Both the position numbers and the translations under genes were made by a program. Source: a virus. From it: a stretch of 39,148 nucleotides of DNA. Below, in pieces: positions 1-6,154 of this stretch. The notes under the pieces were generated by a model, which did no database searches, had not been told where the DNA came from, and saw nothing but the letters and a program-made list of their open reading frames with translations. The first letter of the stretch is position 1. The number at the start of each line of letters is the position of its first letter. The DNA lies in the IMG/VR virus record IMGVR_UViG_3300023202_000053, positions 1 to 39,148 of that record, one strand, 5' to 3'.

Positions 1-120
1 ATAGCCGCAGGACGCGCGCTCCACTCGCGTTGCGGTCATGCCGTCTGGCAGGGCGTCGATCCTGCGAATGGTGACTTCGCCTTGTGCGACCGGCTCTTTT
101 CCGATCTCGTGCATGGTCAT
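1..120 (-). CDS. Small phage protein, N-terminal part (runs off the left edge)
   Basis: This frame opens with ATG at 120 (a second ATG is at 114) and stays open for 40 codons to the window edge. The start overlaps the stop of the upstream gene as ATGA, the coupling used throughout this leftward operon. The residues include GEVTIRRIDALPDG. As I recall, this resembles the N-terminus of a phage hypothetical family of roughly 130-150 residues whose C-terminus looks like the fragment at the right edge (39009-39148). The two pieces are probably one gene split by the linearisation point, with a middle part missing. Function unknown. Confidence 0.65.
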   Translation of the reverse strand, partial: MTMHEIGKEPVAQGEVTIRRIDALPDGMTATRVERASCGY

Positions 121-308
121 GTCCTTTCTGCTGGTTTGATGAAGTCTGATTGCGGGTAGCCGATCCGCCAGGCTTGGGCGGCAACGGCTGTCTCGATGGG
201 CAACCCGTCAATGTCGGACTCATAGGGCACGCCCTCGACGATTGTGCCGTTACGCGGGCATTCGGCCTTCAGGAAGCGTCCGGGGCGCGTTAGTCCGGGC
301 AGCGTCAT
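117..308 (-). CDS. Hypothetical protein, 63 aa
   Basis: Small gene of the leftward operon, coupled by an ATGA overlap to the next gene downstream. The protein has no membrane segment or recognisable motif; its first half holds one cysteine, and the C-terminal half contains a WRIGYPQSDF stretch. No strong ribosome binding site precedes the ATG. The 85 bases upstream (309-393) are AT-richer than their surroundings and hold a TATATA box on this strand, so a local promoter with a very short leader is possible. Function not recognised. Confidence 0.55.
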   Translation of the reverse strand: MTLPGLTRPGRFLKAECPRNGTIVEGVPYESDIDGLPIETAVAAQAWRIGYPQSDFIKPAERT

Positions 309-393
309 TTCGATAGGGACCTATATACGTGTGTGACCTAAGGCAAGGGGCGCGCAGGACAATATCGCCGATGCGCGCCCTAACGCGATCCGT

Positions 394-669
394 TTAATGG
401 CTGGTGTTTGAATCTTCCTTGGCTTCGGACCGATCCGAATCATTCCCCTTTGCACCAACTGTCCCCGGCGGCTCTTCAGGCAGAAAATCTCTTAGAGCCT
501 GAACGACCTTCAGCATATCGTCAGCCTCCTTCCGCGTTCTAATTGAACCGCCAAGGGTGATTCGCCCATGATGCCAAGTGAAGGCAAAGGGTGATTCGCC
601 ATCCTGCACCGGGGCGTGCGCTTTCACCTTCAAGCCGTGAGCATGTGTTTCTGTTGTCGGGGATTGCAT
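394..669 (-). CDS. Hypothetical protein, 91 aa
   Basis: Leftward-operon gene of unknown function. The middle of the protein (residues about 28-65) has alternating hydrophobic and charged residues (FTWHHGRITLGGSIRTRKEA) and looks like a small folded domain. The last 25 residues are acidic, serine-rich and probably disordered. Its start lies inside the 3' end of the upstream Cys-rich gene (40-base overlap), consistent with translational coupling. It could be an inhibitor or accessory protein, but nothing identifies it. Confidence 0.55.
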   Translation of the reverse strand: MQSPTTETHAHGLKVKAHAPVQDGESPFAFTWHHGRITLGGSIRTRKEADDMLKVVQALRDFLPEEPPGTVGAKGNDSDRSEAKEDSNTSH

Positions 670-848
670 CTCGTCGCCTCGCCCTCGAATTCATGCCCCC
701 ACGGCCTCGATCCCGGCGGTTGACCGTAAACCGGCCCGTGCACGGCCATGTGTTTGCCGTAACCGCATCGGGCACACTTTTCGCAGCGGCACGTCCCGTT
801 ACGATGCGTCCGTGTCGGGCATTCCTTCAGGTCAACGGCTCCGGCCAT
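630..848 (-). CDS. Cysteine-rich small protein, 72 aa (possible zinc binding)
   Basis: Residues 10-30 contain four cysteines spaced CPTRTHRNGTCRCEKCARCG, with histidines nearby, which suggests a zinc-binding knuckle. The start codon overlaps the stop of the upstream gene by one base (TGATG). The C-terminal tail overlaps the next gene, and the true stop may have drifted. Small Cys-rich proteins are common in phage early operons as DNA- or protein-binding factors. No specific family is recognised. Confidence 0.55.
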   Translation of the reverse strand: MAGAVDLKECPTRTHRNGTCRCEKCARCGYGKHMAVHGPVYGQPPGSRPWGHEFEGEATRCNPRQQKHMLTA

Positions 849-1021
849 CAGGTTTCTCCATCCGGTGCCGTCTCCCGCAGCCTGGCGTTCTCGGCGCGGA
901 GGCGGGTGATCGCGTTGGCCATGTCGTCGATGATCTCTGTTTCTTCGCGGATACCGAAGTCGGCGGTAATGATGAATCCGGCGCGCCGGAACGCGTCTTG
1001 ACGTTCTGCTTCATCAGTCAT
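848..1021 (-). CDS. Coiled-coil protein, 57 aa (truncated paralogue of the 1447-1758 gene)
   Basis: The first 49 codons, and the bases through the ribosome binding site (GGAGGG), are identical to the start of the gene at 1447-1758, because both lie in a perfect 171-bp direct repeat. After the repeat the protein ends quickly (ETAPDGET), whereas the other copy continues for 54 residues. The shared part ends in a heptad-like helix (IDDMANAITRLRAENARLRE) suitable for dimerisation. I start it at the ATG at 1021, which has the good ribosome binding site, not at an upstream ATG. It looks like a truncated duplicate. Function unknown. Confidence 0.6.
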   Translation of the reverse strand: MTDEAERQDAFRRAGFIITADFGIREETEIIDDMANAITRLRAENARLRETAPDGET

Positions 1022-1208
1022 TGTTTCCCTCCTGCAAGGCGGCCACCACTTTGGTGCCGATAGGCATAAACGATTCACACCTTCTCGTTTCTGGATCAGG
1101 CTCAAAGGCTGCCCATGACTGTCTCATGCCCGGCTTCGCCATGAAGCGGTAGCAGGACTTGCAGGCGGGACACTGGTCGTTTGGGCACATAGTGATATCG
1201 ACCATCAC
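1014..1208 (-). CDS. Cysteine-rich small protein, about 63 aa
   Basis: Translation starts at GTG 1208 or, more likely, ATG 1205, both behind GGGGAGG. Residues 8-20 hold CPNDQCPACKSC, a compact cluster of four cysteines, with a fifth cysteine further on (RRCESF). This pattern suggests metal binding. The last seven codons lie in the 171-bp repeat, and the stop overlaps the start of the next gene by eight bases. Small zinc proteins with this layout are frequent in alphaproteobacterial phage early regions; its role is not known. Confidence 0.65.
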   Translation of the reverse strand: MMVDITMCPNDQCPACKSCYRFMAKPGMRQSWAAFEPDPETRRCESFMPIGTKVVAALQEGNND

Positions 1209-1244
1209 AGCGCCTCCCCGTGGCCCGGCGTTTTCCTGATCTCA

Positions 1245-1463
1245 TCAGTCATCAGCGGTCTCGAATTCTCGTGCGGTGTCTTCATCGCCAATGCTGCGTG
1301 CCATCTGCGCGAAGCTCTTGTTCAACCGCTTCATGCGCTGCGAATTACAAGGGTGGCACCACGGCCCCCAAGCGCTATAAGGTACGGGCTGCCTGCACCC
1401 CAAGCAGCTATGGGTTGCTTCGCCTTGGTAGCTGGGATGCTCGGGGTCATTCCACGGCTTCAT
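1245..1463 (-). CDS. Zinc-ribbon-like protein, 72 aa
   Basis: The pattern CLGC at residues 20-23 and CHPC at 36-39 is a classical four-cysteine zinc ribbon, preceded by a short N-terminus beginning MKPWNDPEHP. The C-terminal half is a charged helix. The ATG at 1463 lies inside the 3' end of the upstream gene (17-base overlap). Such proteins may bind DNA or host proteins. No named family is recognised. Confidence 0.65.
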   Translation of the reverse strand: MKPWNDPEHPSYQGEATHSCLGCRQPVPYSAWGPWCHPCNSQRMKRLNKSFAQMARSIGDEDTAREFETADD

Positions 1464-1758
1464 CGCCGGTCTCCTTAAGGGCGGCGCGGGCGCGCTGGCC
1501 AATCCCGTGCACCGTTTCGATGGCCTCAGAGGCGCGCATAGGGTCTCCGCGCTTGATGATGAGGTACTCTTTGCCATCGCCATGCCAGTCGGCGTAGTAA
1601 TCCAACGCCTCCCGCAGCCTGGCGTTCTCGGCGCGGAGGCGGGTGATCGCGTTGGCCATGTCGTCGATGATCTCTGTTTCTTCGCGGATACCGAAGTCGG
1701 CGGTAATGATGAATCCGGCGCGCCGGAACGCGTCTTGACGTTCTGCTTCATCAGTCAT
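1447..1758 (-). CDS. Coiled-coil protein, 103 aa (full-length copy)
   Basis: This is the longer of two genes that share an identical first 49 codons with the gene at 848-1021. After the coiled-coil helix it continues with a segment containing YYADWHGDGKEYLIIKRGD and then a helical C-terminus. The ribosome binding site (GGAGGG, six bases before ATG) is strong. It sits among small early genes downstream of recT. Function unknown; the helix suggests a dimer. Confidence 0.7.
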   Translation of the reverse strand: MTDEAERQDAFRRAGFIITADFGIREETEIIDDMANAITRLRAENARLREALDYYADWHGDGKEYLIIKRGDPMRASEAIETVHGIGQRARAALKETGDEAVE

Positions 1759-2046
1759 TGTTTCCCTCCTGCAAGGCGGTTATCGCCATATCCCGTTCGT
1801 CTTCGTCTTCGGACTTTCGGATCGCTCACGAGATACGACGTACCCATGTGCATCCCCATCGGCTGGCCGGGAAGCTCAAGGGCGCGGATGGCGGCGGTGG
1901 CACTTTTCAATACCTCGAATGCAACGGCTTCGTTTGTCAGAGGGGTGCCTCAGCGAGCGCTCAACGTCATCTTGTGTCGCCCCCCGCTTCTCCCCCGCCT
2001 CACGCGGGGCTGCGTCCTTGGTTGTGGTCCGATCAATCACCGTCAT
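1751..2046 (-). pseudogene. Probably frameshifted small gene
   Basis: From ATG 2046 one frame reads MTVIDRTTTKDA and stops at 1876 after 56 residues, ending in an unnatural Arg/Cys/His-rich tail. Another frame is convincingly protein-like from about 1940 down (TNEAVAFEVLKSATAAIRAL) but has no normal start because a TGA precedes it. A third frame takes over near 1810 (SEDEDERDMAITALQEGNND) and ends at 1751. Two single-base shifts would join these into one protein of about 95 residues whose last residues match those of the other gene preceding a repeat copy. Decay or sequencing errors are both possible. Confidence 0.45.
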
Positions 2047-2134
2047 CTCTCGCTTCGCGTCCTGTAAGCCGCGCCCAGGTAATGTCAAACAGCGCCAACA
2101 TCGTGCCGAAGGCAACCTCGATGCGGTGGGTCAT
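2033..2134 (-). CDS. Microprotein, 33 aa
   Basis: Short gene directly after recT. Its ATG overlaps the recT stop (ATGA), and an AAGGGG ribosome binding site lies seven bases upstream. The protein begins MTHRIEVAFGTMLALFDITW, with a moderately hydrophobic stretch at residues 7-20, and ends in a charged tail. The next frame begins inside its 3' end, so coupling is intact on both sides. No function is recognised. Confidence 0.5.
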   Translation of the reverse strand: MTHRIEVAFGTMLALFDITWARLTGREARDDGD

Positions 2135-3231
2135 GCCTCAGCCCCTTCGTTCACACGCGCACGCTCCGCAGTGCCTTCGCTGTGGCCGCGCTTCCATTCC
2201 TCGGCGCGGGCTTCATCCTCGCGGACGTCTGCCGGGCAGGCTCGCTTCGATTTGCCGTCCAGCCCGGCCTGATAGCCCGCATCGTAATCGTCAGAGGCGG
2301 CCGCCCCGGACGACGCGCCCTCATCGCGCTCCGGGACGGCCTCGACCGCATCCGCACCGGAGGGAGGCTCGGCGTCGGATTGCGGCCCTGCCACCGCCGG
2401 GGCGGGATCACCGGCGGCGGGTTCCGTAGCGAATTCATCAAGGCTGGTCGGTTTGCCGTTGCCGTTCGTGTAGGCAATGGCGCTCTGTTTTGATACTCCC
2501 TGCGCAGGGGCCTCGCGGACCTCGCCCTGATACTGCGAGCGCGGCAGCGTGATCAGGCTGTCGTCACGCGACATCAGGTCCTGCAATTCCGGAGACAGCG
2601 GCAGCGCCTTGGCATGGCGTCGCATCACCGTTTTCCGGTACATTTCGGGGCGGAAAGCCGGATCCGACCATGGCCCGCTATCCTTCGATTTCGACTTCTG
2701 GCGGATCGCCTCAAGCTGGTCGATCGTCATGACCTCGCGGCTTTTGTAACCATCGCGGAAGGTTGCGATCGAATAGGCCGCGATGATCTTGCCGGGGCTG
2801 AACAGGTTCGGGGTGTGTTCGATGCGCTCGTCATCGCCGTAGAACACCTCGAAATGGTCGTTCTCATGCACGAGACGCGATTCCCACGAGACGATTTCGC
2901 CGGACTGGCGCACCTTCTTGCGCAGGCCTGCGATCATCGGGATGTACTGCACCTTCTTGATCCAGCCATTGCCGGACTTGGTGTTGTAGACGACAAGCGC
3001 GGCCTCGCGTCCGTCCGGCAAAAGCCCGTCCTGCGCGCACTGGACGCATGACATCATCAGGGAGCGCCGGTCAGCCTCCAGAAGCGCCGGGTCGCGCTGC
3101 ACTGCCGTCATGACGATGCGCCCGAACCGATCCACGCTGATGTGTTGGGGCAGCACCGTCTTGAACTGCGGCCCCATCTGCTCGATCTGGCCTCGCAGCG
3201 TGGCAACGGCCCTGGTCTGCTGCTCGCTCAT
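2131..3231 (-). CDS. recT: RecT-family single-strand annealing protein
   Basis: RecT proteins coat single-stranded DNA and anneal complementary strands, usually paired with a 5'-3' exonuclease in phage recombination. This 366-residue protein has the family hallmarks: an N-terminal helix region with VDRFGRIVMTAVQRDPALL, then LMMSCVQCAQDGLLPDGREAALV and the YIPMIAGLRKKVRQSGEI core (about residues 95-115), followed by SREVMTIDQLEAIR and PEMYRKTVMRRHAKALPLSPEL. Residues after about 235 are an acidic, alanine-rich, likely disordered tail. It is coupled by ATGA to a small basic protein and lies two genes downstream of the exonuclease, so the two probably act together in replication or recombination after infection. 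Confidence 0.95.
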   Translation of the reverse strand: MSEQQTRAVATLRGQIEQMGPQFKTVLPQHISVDRFGRIVMTAVQRDPALLEADRRSLMMSCVQCAQDGLLPDGREAALVVYNTKSGNGWIKKVQYIPMIAGLRKKVRQSGEIVSWESRLVHENDHFEVFYGDDERIEHTPNLFSPGKIIAAYSIATFRDGYKSREVMTIDQLEAIRQKSKSKDSGPWSDPAFRPEMYRKTVMRRHAKALPLSPELQDLMSRDDSLITLPRSQYQGEVREAPAQGVSKQSAIAYTNGNGKPTSLDEFATEPAAGDPAPAVAGPQSDAEPPSGADAVEAVPERDEGASSGAAASDDYDAGYQAGLDGKSKRACPADVREDEARAEEWKRGHSEGTAERARVNEGAEA

Positions 3232-3392
3232 TTCCTGTTCCTCTCATTGTTAGCGCTGTGCCAAGCGTGTCTGATGCTGAACCAGCGGCCACGGCCGCAG
3301 CGGCGTACAATGCCATAGCTGATCAGAAATTGCCGCCACCACGGGCGGCGACGCCGGCGCAAATGGATGTGCTCGCCGCGGTCGCCGGTCAT
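3228..3392 (-). CDS. Small arginine-rich protein, 54 aa
   Basis: This gene fills the space between recT and the upstream gene exactly: ATG at 3392 overlaps one stop as ATGA, and its own stop overlaps the recT start as ATGA. The protein is very basic, with LRRRRRPWWRQFLISYGIVR followed by RRCGRGRWFSIRHAW. As I recall, short proteins with this Trp/Arg pattern occur between recombination genes in many proteobacterial phages. The exact overlaps make it a confident gene although it is short. Function unknown, possibly nucleic-acid binding. Confidence 0.75.
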   Translation of the reverse strand: MTGDRGEHIHLRRRRRPWWRQFLISYGIVRRCGRGRWFSIRHAWHSANNERNRK

Positions 3393-3634
3393 GCCTCGAT
3401 CCCCTTCTCGCGCTTGCTTGGCGCCCAGATCGGCGGCGGCGTCACGCCGCAGTGAAAGGCATGCGCACGCTCAAGTTTGTTGATCGCAACCTGCGTGTAA
3501 TCGTCTGCGACCTGGTGCTGTCCCGCCTTCGCCCTGATCCGCGCCGTGCGCAGCAGCGCACTGACCTCGGTCAGCGTGGTGAGCAGGTCGATCTTCGTCA
3601 TCACGTAGTCGTGAACGGTGCGAAGGGGTTTCAT
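3389..3634 (-). CDS. Hypothetical protein, 81 aa
   Basis: I start this at ATG 3634, which overlaps the exonuclease stop (ATGA); the longer frame upstream is a shadow of the exonuclease. The protein is largely helical (MTKIDLLTTLTEVSALLRTA, then a basic helix) and ends in a Pro-rich, charged tail. It lies between the exonuclease and recT genes and is coupled at both ends. It may be a partner of the recombination proteins, but no motif supports this. Confidence 0.65.
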   Translation of the reverse strand: MKPLRTVHDYVMTKIDLLTTLTEVSALLRTARIRAKAGQHQVADDYTQVAINKLERAHAFHCGVTPPPIWAPSKREKGIEA

Positions 3635-4551
3635 GCCGCCTTCTCCTGCTTGTGCCTGCGGGTGACGCGAAGCTGACGGAACTCGTTCGGCTCGACCGTG
3701 TAGCCGGCGCGCTTTTGCAGCTTCCAGGTGATCTTGTAGTCCGGGTGCTCGGCTATCTCGGCGTCGCCAAGAATCGCGCAGATTTCCGCGTCGATCGTCT
3801 TGAGCGCCTGATCCGCAGACTTGCGCCGGTCCAGCCATGTCAGCCGTTCCTCGCAAAGTGATGCGATGCGGTTGTGGTCACTCAGATCGACGCTTTCCAG
3901 ACGCGGGCGGGCGTACATCTGGCGGATCACCGCGGCGTCTTGGCTGAAGTCGAATTCCGGCGGATCGTTCGTCTCGACGCGACGCCAGAAGTCCGCAACC
4001 ATGTCGAGGATGCGCCCTTCAGCAAGCGCATGGCGATGCACCGGAAATTCGCGGTAATCATCTGTCCAGAAATCGCGCACCAGCGCCACGATCACGGCGG
4101 CGTCGGCATCGCGCAGCATGGCGTTTGCCAATGCCTGAAGCTGGTATTTCAGCGGCGGGCCGTCGCTCCAGTCCTGCTCGAACACCGGCTTGACCACGGA
4201 CTTGCATTCGACGACCAGGCGGCGATCATCATCATCGCGCGCCAGCGCATCCGACGTTGCCCCGAGGCGGTGATCCGTGCTGCGCACATATTCGCGCGGG
4301 CGCTGGATCGTCCAGCCGGGCCGCATTTCCTGTAGGGCCTCCAGGACGGCGGCTTCCTGCCACCGGCCACGCTGCAAGACGCCGTTGTCACTGGCATCAA
4401 TGCGACCGGATACCTTTTCCTCGTAAACCGCGCGTGCCGAGCGGTGCTGGTCGCAGCCGGCCAGCGCGCCGATCTCTGATGCCGTGATGTCGGCAAGCCG
4501 CCAGCGGAGCCATTCCTCGCGCGACTGAATCGGATGCGTGGTGATGTTCAT
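3631..4551 (-). CDS. YqaJ/RecE-like phage exonuclease (PD-(D/E)XK)
   Basis: Phage recombination nuclease expected to resect double-stranded DNA ends for the RecT partner. The 306-residue protein shows the YqaJ-type layout: SREEWLRWRLADITASEIGALAGC near the N-terminus, a conserved GRWQEAAVLEAL helix, the catalytic aspartate region (LGATSDALARDD), and the VECKSV motif (E-x-K) around residue 115. KYQLQALANAML follows. The C-terminal third is helical and ends in a basic tail. It overlaps both neighbours by ATGA. Confidence 0.9.
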   Translation of the reverse strand: MNITTHPIQSREEWLRWRLADITASEIGALAGCDQHRSARAVYEEKVSGRIDASDNGVLQRGRWQEAAVLEALQEMRPGWTIQRPREYVRSTDHRLGATSDALARDDDDRRLVVECKSVVKPVFEQDWSDGPPLKYQLQALANAMLRDADAAVIVALVRDFWTDDYREFPVHRHALAEGRILDMVADFWRRVETNDPPEFDFSQDAAVIRQMYARPRLESVDLSDHNRIASLCEERLTWLDRRKSADQALKTIDAEICAILGDAEIAEHPDYKITWKLQKRAGYTVEPNEFRQLRVTRRHKQEKAA

Positions 4552-4790
4552 TGCGACGCTTCCTTTTTCGGGGAGTTGAAATGCATTTCGATCTCGACAA
4601 GCGCCTCCGTGATGATCGTTCCGGCCCGCGCGAATTCCTCGTCGGTGGGGTATTTGCTCAGGTCAGTTGCGGTGTTCATCGTGTCGATCAGGCGCTTGGT
4701 GTGCTCCAGCGCGAACTGCGCGCGCCCGAGCAGCGTGGAGAGGCGCGAAATCGTGTGGAGCATGTCTTCGGGCGTGGCGGGTCTGCTCAT
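4548..4790 (-). CDS. Hypothetical helical protein, 80 aa
   Basis: Start placed at ATG 4790 (MSRPATPEDMLHTISR); codons upstream belong to a shadow of the neighbouring gene. The protein is predicted by eye to be mostly helical, with a leucine-containing first helix (LSTLLGRAQFALEHTKRLID). Its stop overlaps the exonuclease start by ATGA. It could be an exonuclease accessory factor or simply an early small protein; not recognised. Confidence 0.65.
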   Translation of the reverse strand: MSRPATPEDMLHTISRLSTLLGRAQFALEHTKRLIDTMNTATDLSKYPTDEEFARAGTIITEALVEIEMHFNSPKKEASQ

Positions 4791-4794
4791 GGCG

Positions 4795-5067
4795 TCACCG
4801 CGTCGCCAGGAGCGCGACCGTAATGACATTGAACCCGGCAAGAACTCCGGTCGCAGCCGCCCAGGTCATCGTCGAGGAAGCGGAGCGGGCAATCGCCGCA
4901 GCGCTGTCGCCAAGCATCAGACGGCCACGCCACCAGAACCGCAGCCACATCATGTGAAACGCCATGCCGAACAGGCGCATCAGGTGCGGGACGAACTTCT
5001 TGATGTCAGCCCAGACCAGGCCGTGCTGCATGCGAAGCTCAATAAGGTCGGTGCGAAGATCGCTCAT
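4795..5067 (-). CDS. Small membrane protein, 90 aa
   Basis: ATG 5067 is preceded by GGAGAG at a five-base spacing. The protein has a soluble N-terminal third (MSDLRTDLIELRMQHG), an aromatic, hydrophobic stretch near residues 32-50 (MRLFGMAFHMMWLRFWW), and a C-terminal membrane span (TWAAATGVLAGFNVITVALL). It is one of three consecutive membrane-protein genes. Possible roles include superinfection exclusion, but none is demonstrated. Confidence 0.65.
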   Translation of the reverse strand: MSDLRTDLIELRMQHGLVWADIKKFVPHLMRLFGMAFHMMWLRFWWRGRLMLGDSAAAIARSASSTMTWAAATGVLAGFNVITVALLATR

Positions 5068-5077
5068 CAAGGCTCTC

Positions 5078-5248
5078 CTATTTCCATCGGTCGTAAAAAT
5101 ACTGGTTGGAAAGGTCTTCCGGTCGAGCGGCGTCATGCTCTTCCGCCACCTGCTCGCGCCGCCTGATCTGGGTGGCCTTCGCCGCCAACAGCATCACGAC
5201 GAACAGCGCGGCGGCGACGATCGCTATCGCTATCGAAATGCTGTTCAC
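5078..5248 (-). CDS. Single-pass membrane protein, 56 aa, GTG start
   Basis: GTG at 5248 is chosen because GGAGGTGG sits immediately upstream at a good distance; a longer frame starting at 5296 lacks this. Residues 2-25 are a membrane span (NSISIAIAIVAAALFVVMLL) followed by a basic and then acidic cytoplasmic-type tail with TQIRRREQVAEEHDAARPE. The GTG overlaps the stop of the preceding 22-residue gene as GTGA, so translation is coupled. Function unknown. Confidence 0.65.
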   Translation of the reverse strand: MNSISIAIAIVAAALFVVMLLAAKATQIRRREQVAEEHDAARPEDLSNQYFYDRWK

Positions 5249-5313
5249 AGCCACCTCCACAGCAGCACGCCGCCAAAAGCCCAGATCATCAGCCACAGCA
5301 TCACGTAGACCAT
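5245..5313 (-). CDS. Membrane microprotein, 22 aa
   Basis: ATG 5313 follows a strong GAGGAG site, and the frame ends with a stop overlapping the next GTG (GTGA). The whole product is one hydrophobic segment (MVYVMLWLMIWAFGGVLLW) with a short RWL end. The ribosome binding site plus coupling indicate that it is translated. It may be a membrane effector or only a translational leader for the next gene. Confidence 0.6.
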   Translation of the reverse strand: MVYVMLWLMIWAFGGVLLWRWL

Positions 5314-5326
5314 CGCGGTCGCTCCT

Positions 5327-5656
5327 CTAGCTCAGGGAAATCCCGACATTCTCATGCGGGGCGAGCTCATACGCCGCCGCGTCGATGCAGCGGCCCTTGT
5401 GATGGGACAGGATGAAATCGCAGGCGCTCTCAAGCGCCTCGCCCGACAACAGACGCCATTCCGATGCCGGCCAGACCCGGAACCAGACATCCGCGATTTC
5501 GAGATCAAACGCGCGCGGCGCACCAACATCCGGCTCGGCGCGAAACTCGTCCAGAACCGCGAATTCGGCGCGAAGCTCGCACGACTCAGGAAGTTCGCCG
5601 TCCGGCGCGAAGTGCGACCGGCTCGGATCAGTGCTGGCGTCAAGGGTGATGCTCAT
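5327..5656 (-). CDS. Hypothetical protein, 109 aa, first gene of the leftward operon
   Basis: Start taken at ATG 5656 (MSITLDASTDPSRSHF). The protein is acidic with two tryptophans in a WFRVWPASEWRLLSG segment and has no membrane span. As the first gene after the long structured leader, it should be the earliest leftward product, a position that in lambda-like phages is held by regulators or host-takeover proteins. No family is recognised. The ribosome binding site is weak (GGGACAG), so folding of the leader hairpin may matter for its expression. Confidence 0.6.
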   Translation of the reverse strand: MSITLDASTDPSRSHFAPDGELPESCELRAEFAVLDEFRAEPDVGAPRAFDLEIADVWFRVWPASEWRLLSGEALESACDFILSHHKGRCIDAAAYELAPHENVGISLS

Positions 5657-5674
5657 CGTCTGTCCCGCGATAGC

Positions 5675-5728
5675 GGCGGAGCCCCAAGGGAAACTACACA
5701 AAAACCCCGGGGCTCCGCCTCCCCGCTA
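5675..5728 (-). promoter_or_regulatory. Long hairpin in the leftward leader, just before the first gene
   Basis: GGCGGAGCCCC (5675-5685) and GGGGCTCCGCC (5709-5719) form an 11-bp perfect inverted repeat. TAGCGG and CCGCTA extend it, with a few unpaired bases. It lies 19 bases before the first start codon of the leftward operon, within its untranslated leader and downstream of an intrinsic terminator. It could be an antitermination element, an RNA-processing site or an attenuator. The pairing is seen; the role is inferred. Confidence 0.6.
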
Positions 5729-5781
5729 CCGACGCAAAACCTCTGGCCGCAGGGAAACTCGTTGGCTTGAGCGCCTTCCCC

Positions 5782-5809
5782 AAAAAAGGGCGGGGCCGAA
5801 GCCCGCGCC
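5782..5809 (-). terminator. Intrinsic terminator in the leftward leader
   Basis: Read leftward: GGCG, a bulged C, GGGC, loop TTCG, GCCC, CGCC, then C and six T. The UUCG tetraloop, eight GC pairs and U-tract make a strong terminator. It sits about 90 bases after the inferred start of the leftward transcript and 126 bases before the first gene. The leader should therefore end as a short RNA of about 115 nt unless RNA polymerase is modified. Confidence 0.75.
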
Positions 5810-5897
5810 AAGTTGATGGGAGGAAACGCCCAATGAGGGCACGCGGCGACTTCCGGTCCTGAGTGCGTAATCCACGAGCTTCCGTCGCTGCGTGGAA
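5810..5897 (-). ncRNA. Possible leader-derived small RNA of the leftward promoter
   Basis: The untranslated leader from about 5895 to the terminator at 5782 contains no convincing ORF and can form a CCACG/CGTGG stem near its 5' end. With early termination it would be an RNA of about 115 nt. Roles as a regulatory RNA or only an attenuated leader are both possible. Confidence 0.35.
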
Positions 5898-6044
5898 GTA
5901 ACCTTAGATTACGGCTGACCGGCGTGTCAATTAAAAAAGTAATTTTCTGTTACGCGCCTGAGTGGCACATTCTGGGCATCTATTTTTGAGCCTTGAAGGG
6001 GGGGGCAGAACAGACGGCGAACATGCGTCGTAACCCGAGGTTAC
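5898..6044. promoter_or_regulatory. Left operator group, three 15-bp sites
   Basis: Three pseudo-palindromes of the form GTAAY-N5-RTTAC occur at 5898-5912 (GTAACCTTAGATTAC), 5939-5953 (GTAATTTTCTGTTAC) and 6030-6044 (GTAACCCGAGGTTAC). Matching sites lie on the other side of the HTH gene. Paired operator groups around a repressor gene are the classical immunity-region layout. A separate run of eight G lies at 5998-6005. Confidence 0.8.
5901..5930 (-). promoter_or_regulatory. Leftward early promoter (PL-like)
   Basis: On the minus strand, a consensus TTGACA (5930-5925) is followed by 18 bases and TAAGGT (5906-5901). The -10 lies inside operator 5898-5912, so repressor binding should block polymerase. 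The rightward promoter has the same build (TTGACA, 18 bases, TAACGT inside an operator), which supports both calls. Confidence 0.65.
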
Positions 6045-6118
6045 GCGGTAGAACAATGTCTGTACATATTTCGTAAAGCCGACAAGCAGCTTGTTACGAA
6101 GTGTTCAAGTCACATGGG

Positions 6119-6140
6119 AAAAAACCGGCGCAACATGCCG
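6119..6140 (-). terminator. Terminator after the repressor gene
   Basis: Leftward, CGGC-ATGTTGC-GCCG is followed by a run of six T after one G. It lies 15 bases beyond the repressor stop codon and would end the repressor transcript before it runs into the left operator region. The stem is short, so the termination strength is uncertain. Confidence 0.6.
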
Positions 6141-6154
6141 TCAAACAGCGCGAA

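Larger units (their letters stand above)
872..1779. repeat. Perfect 171-bp direct repeat, copies 872-1042 and 1609-1779
   Basis: The two blocks are identical base for base and 737 bp apart. Each carries the ribosome binding site and first 49 codons of a leftward gene, plus the last codons of the gene before it. The flanks differ at once on both sides. Homologous recombination between the copies would remove the two Cys-rich genes between them. A tandem-duplication remnant, or acquisition of the intervening genes with a duplicated flank, would explain it; an assembly artefact is the alternative. Confidence 0.95.

Noticed and set aside
1245-1751. 168-residue leftward ORF
   Set aside because: Its first two thirds are an out-of-frame reading of the 171-bp repeat and neighbouring gene; only the last 72 residues, starting at 1463, are protein-like.
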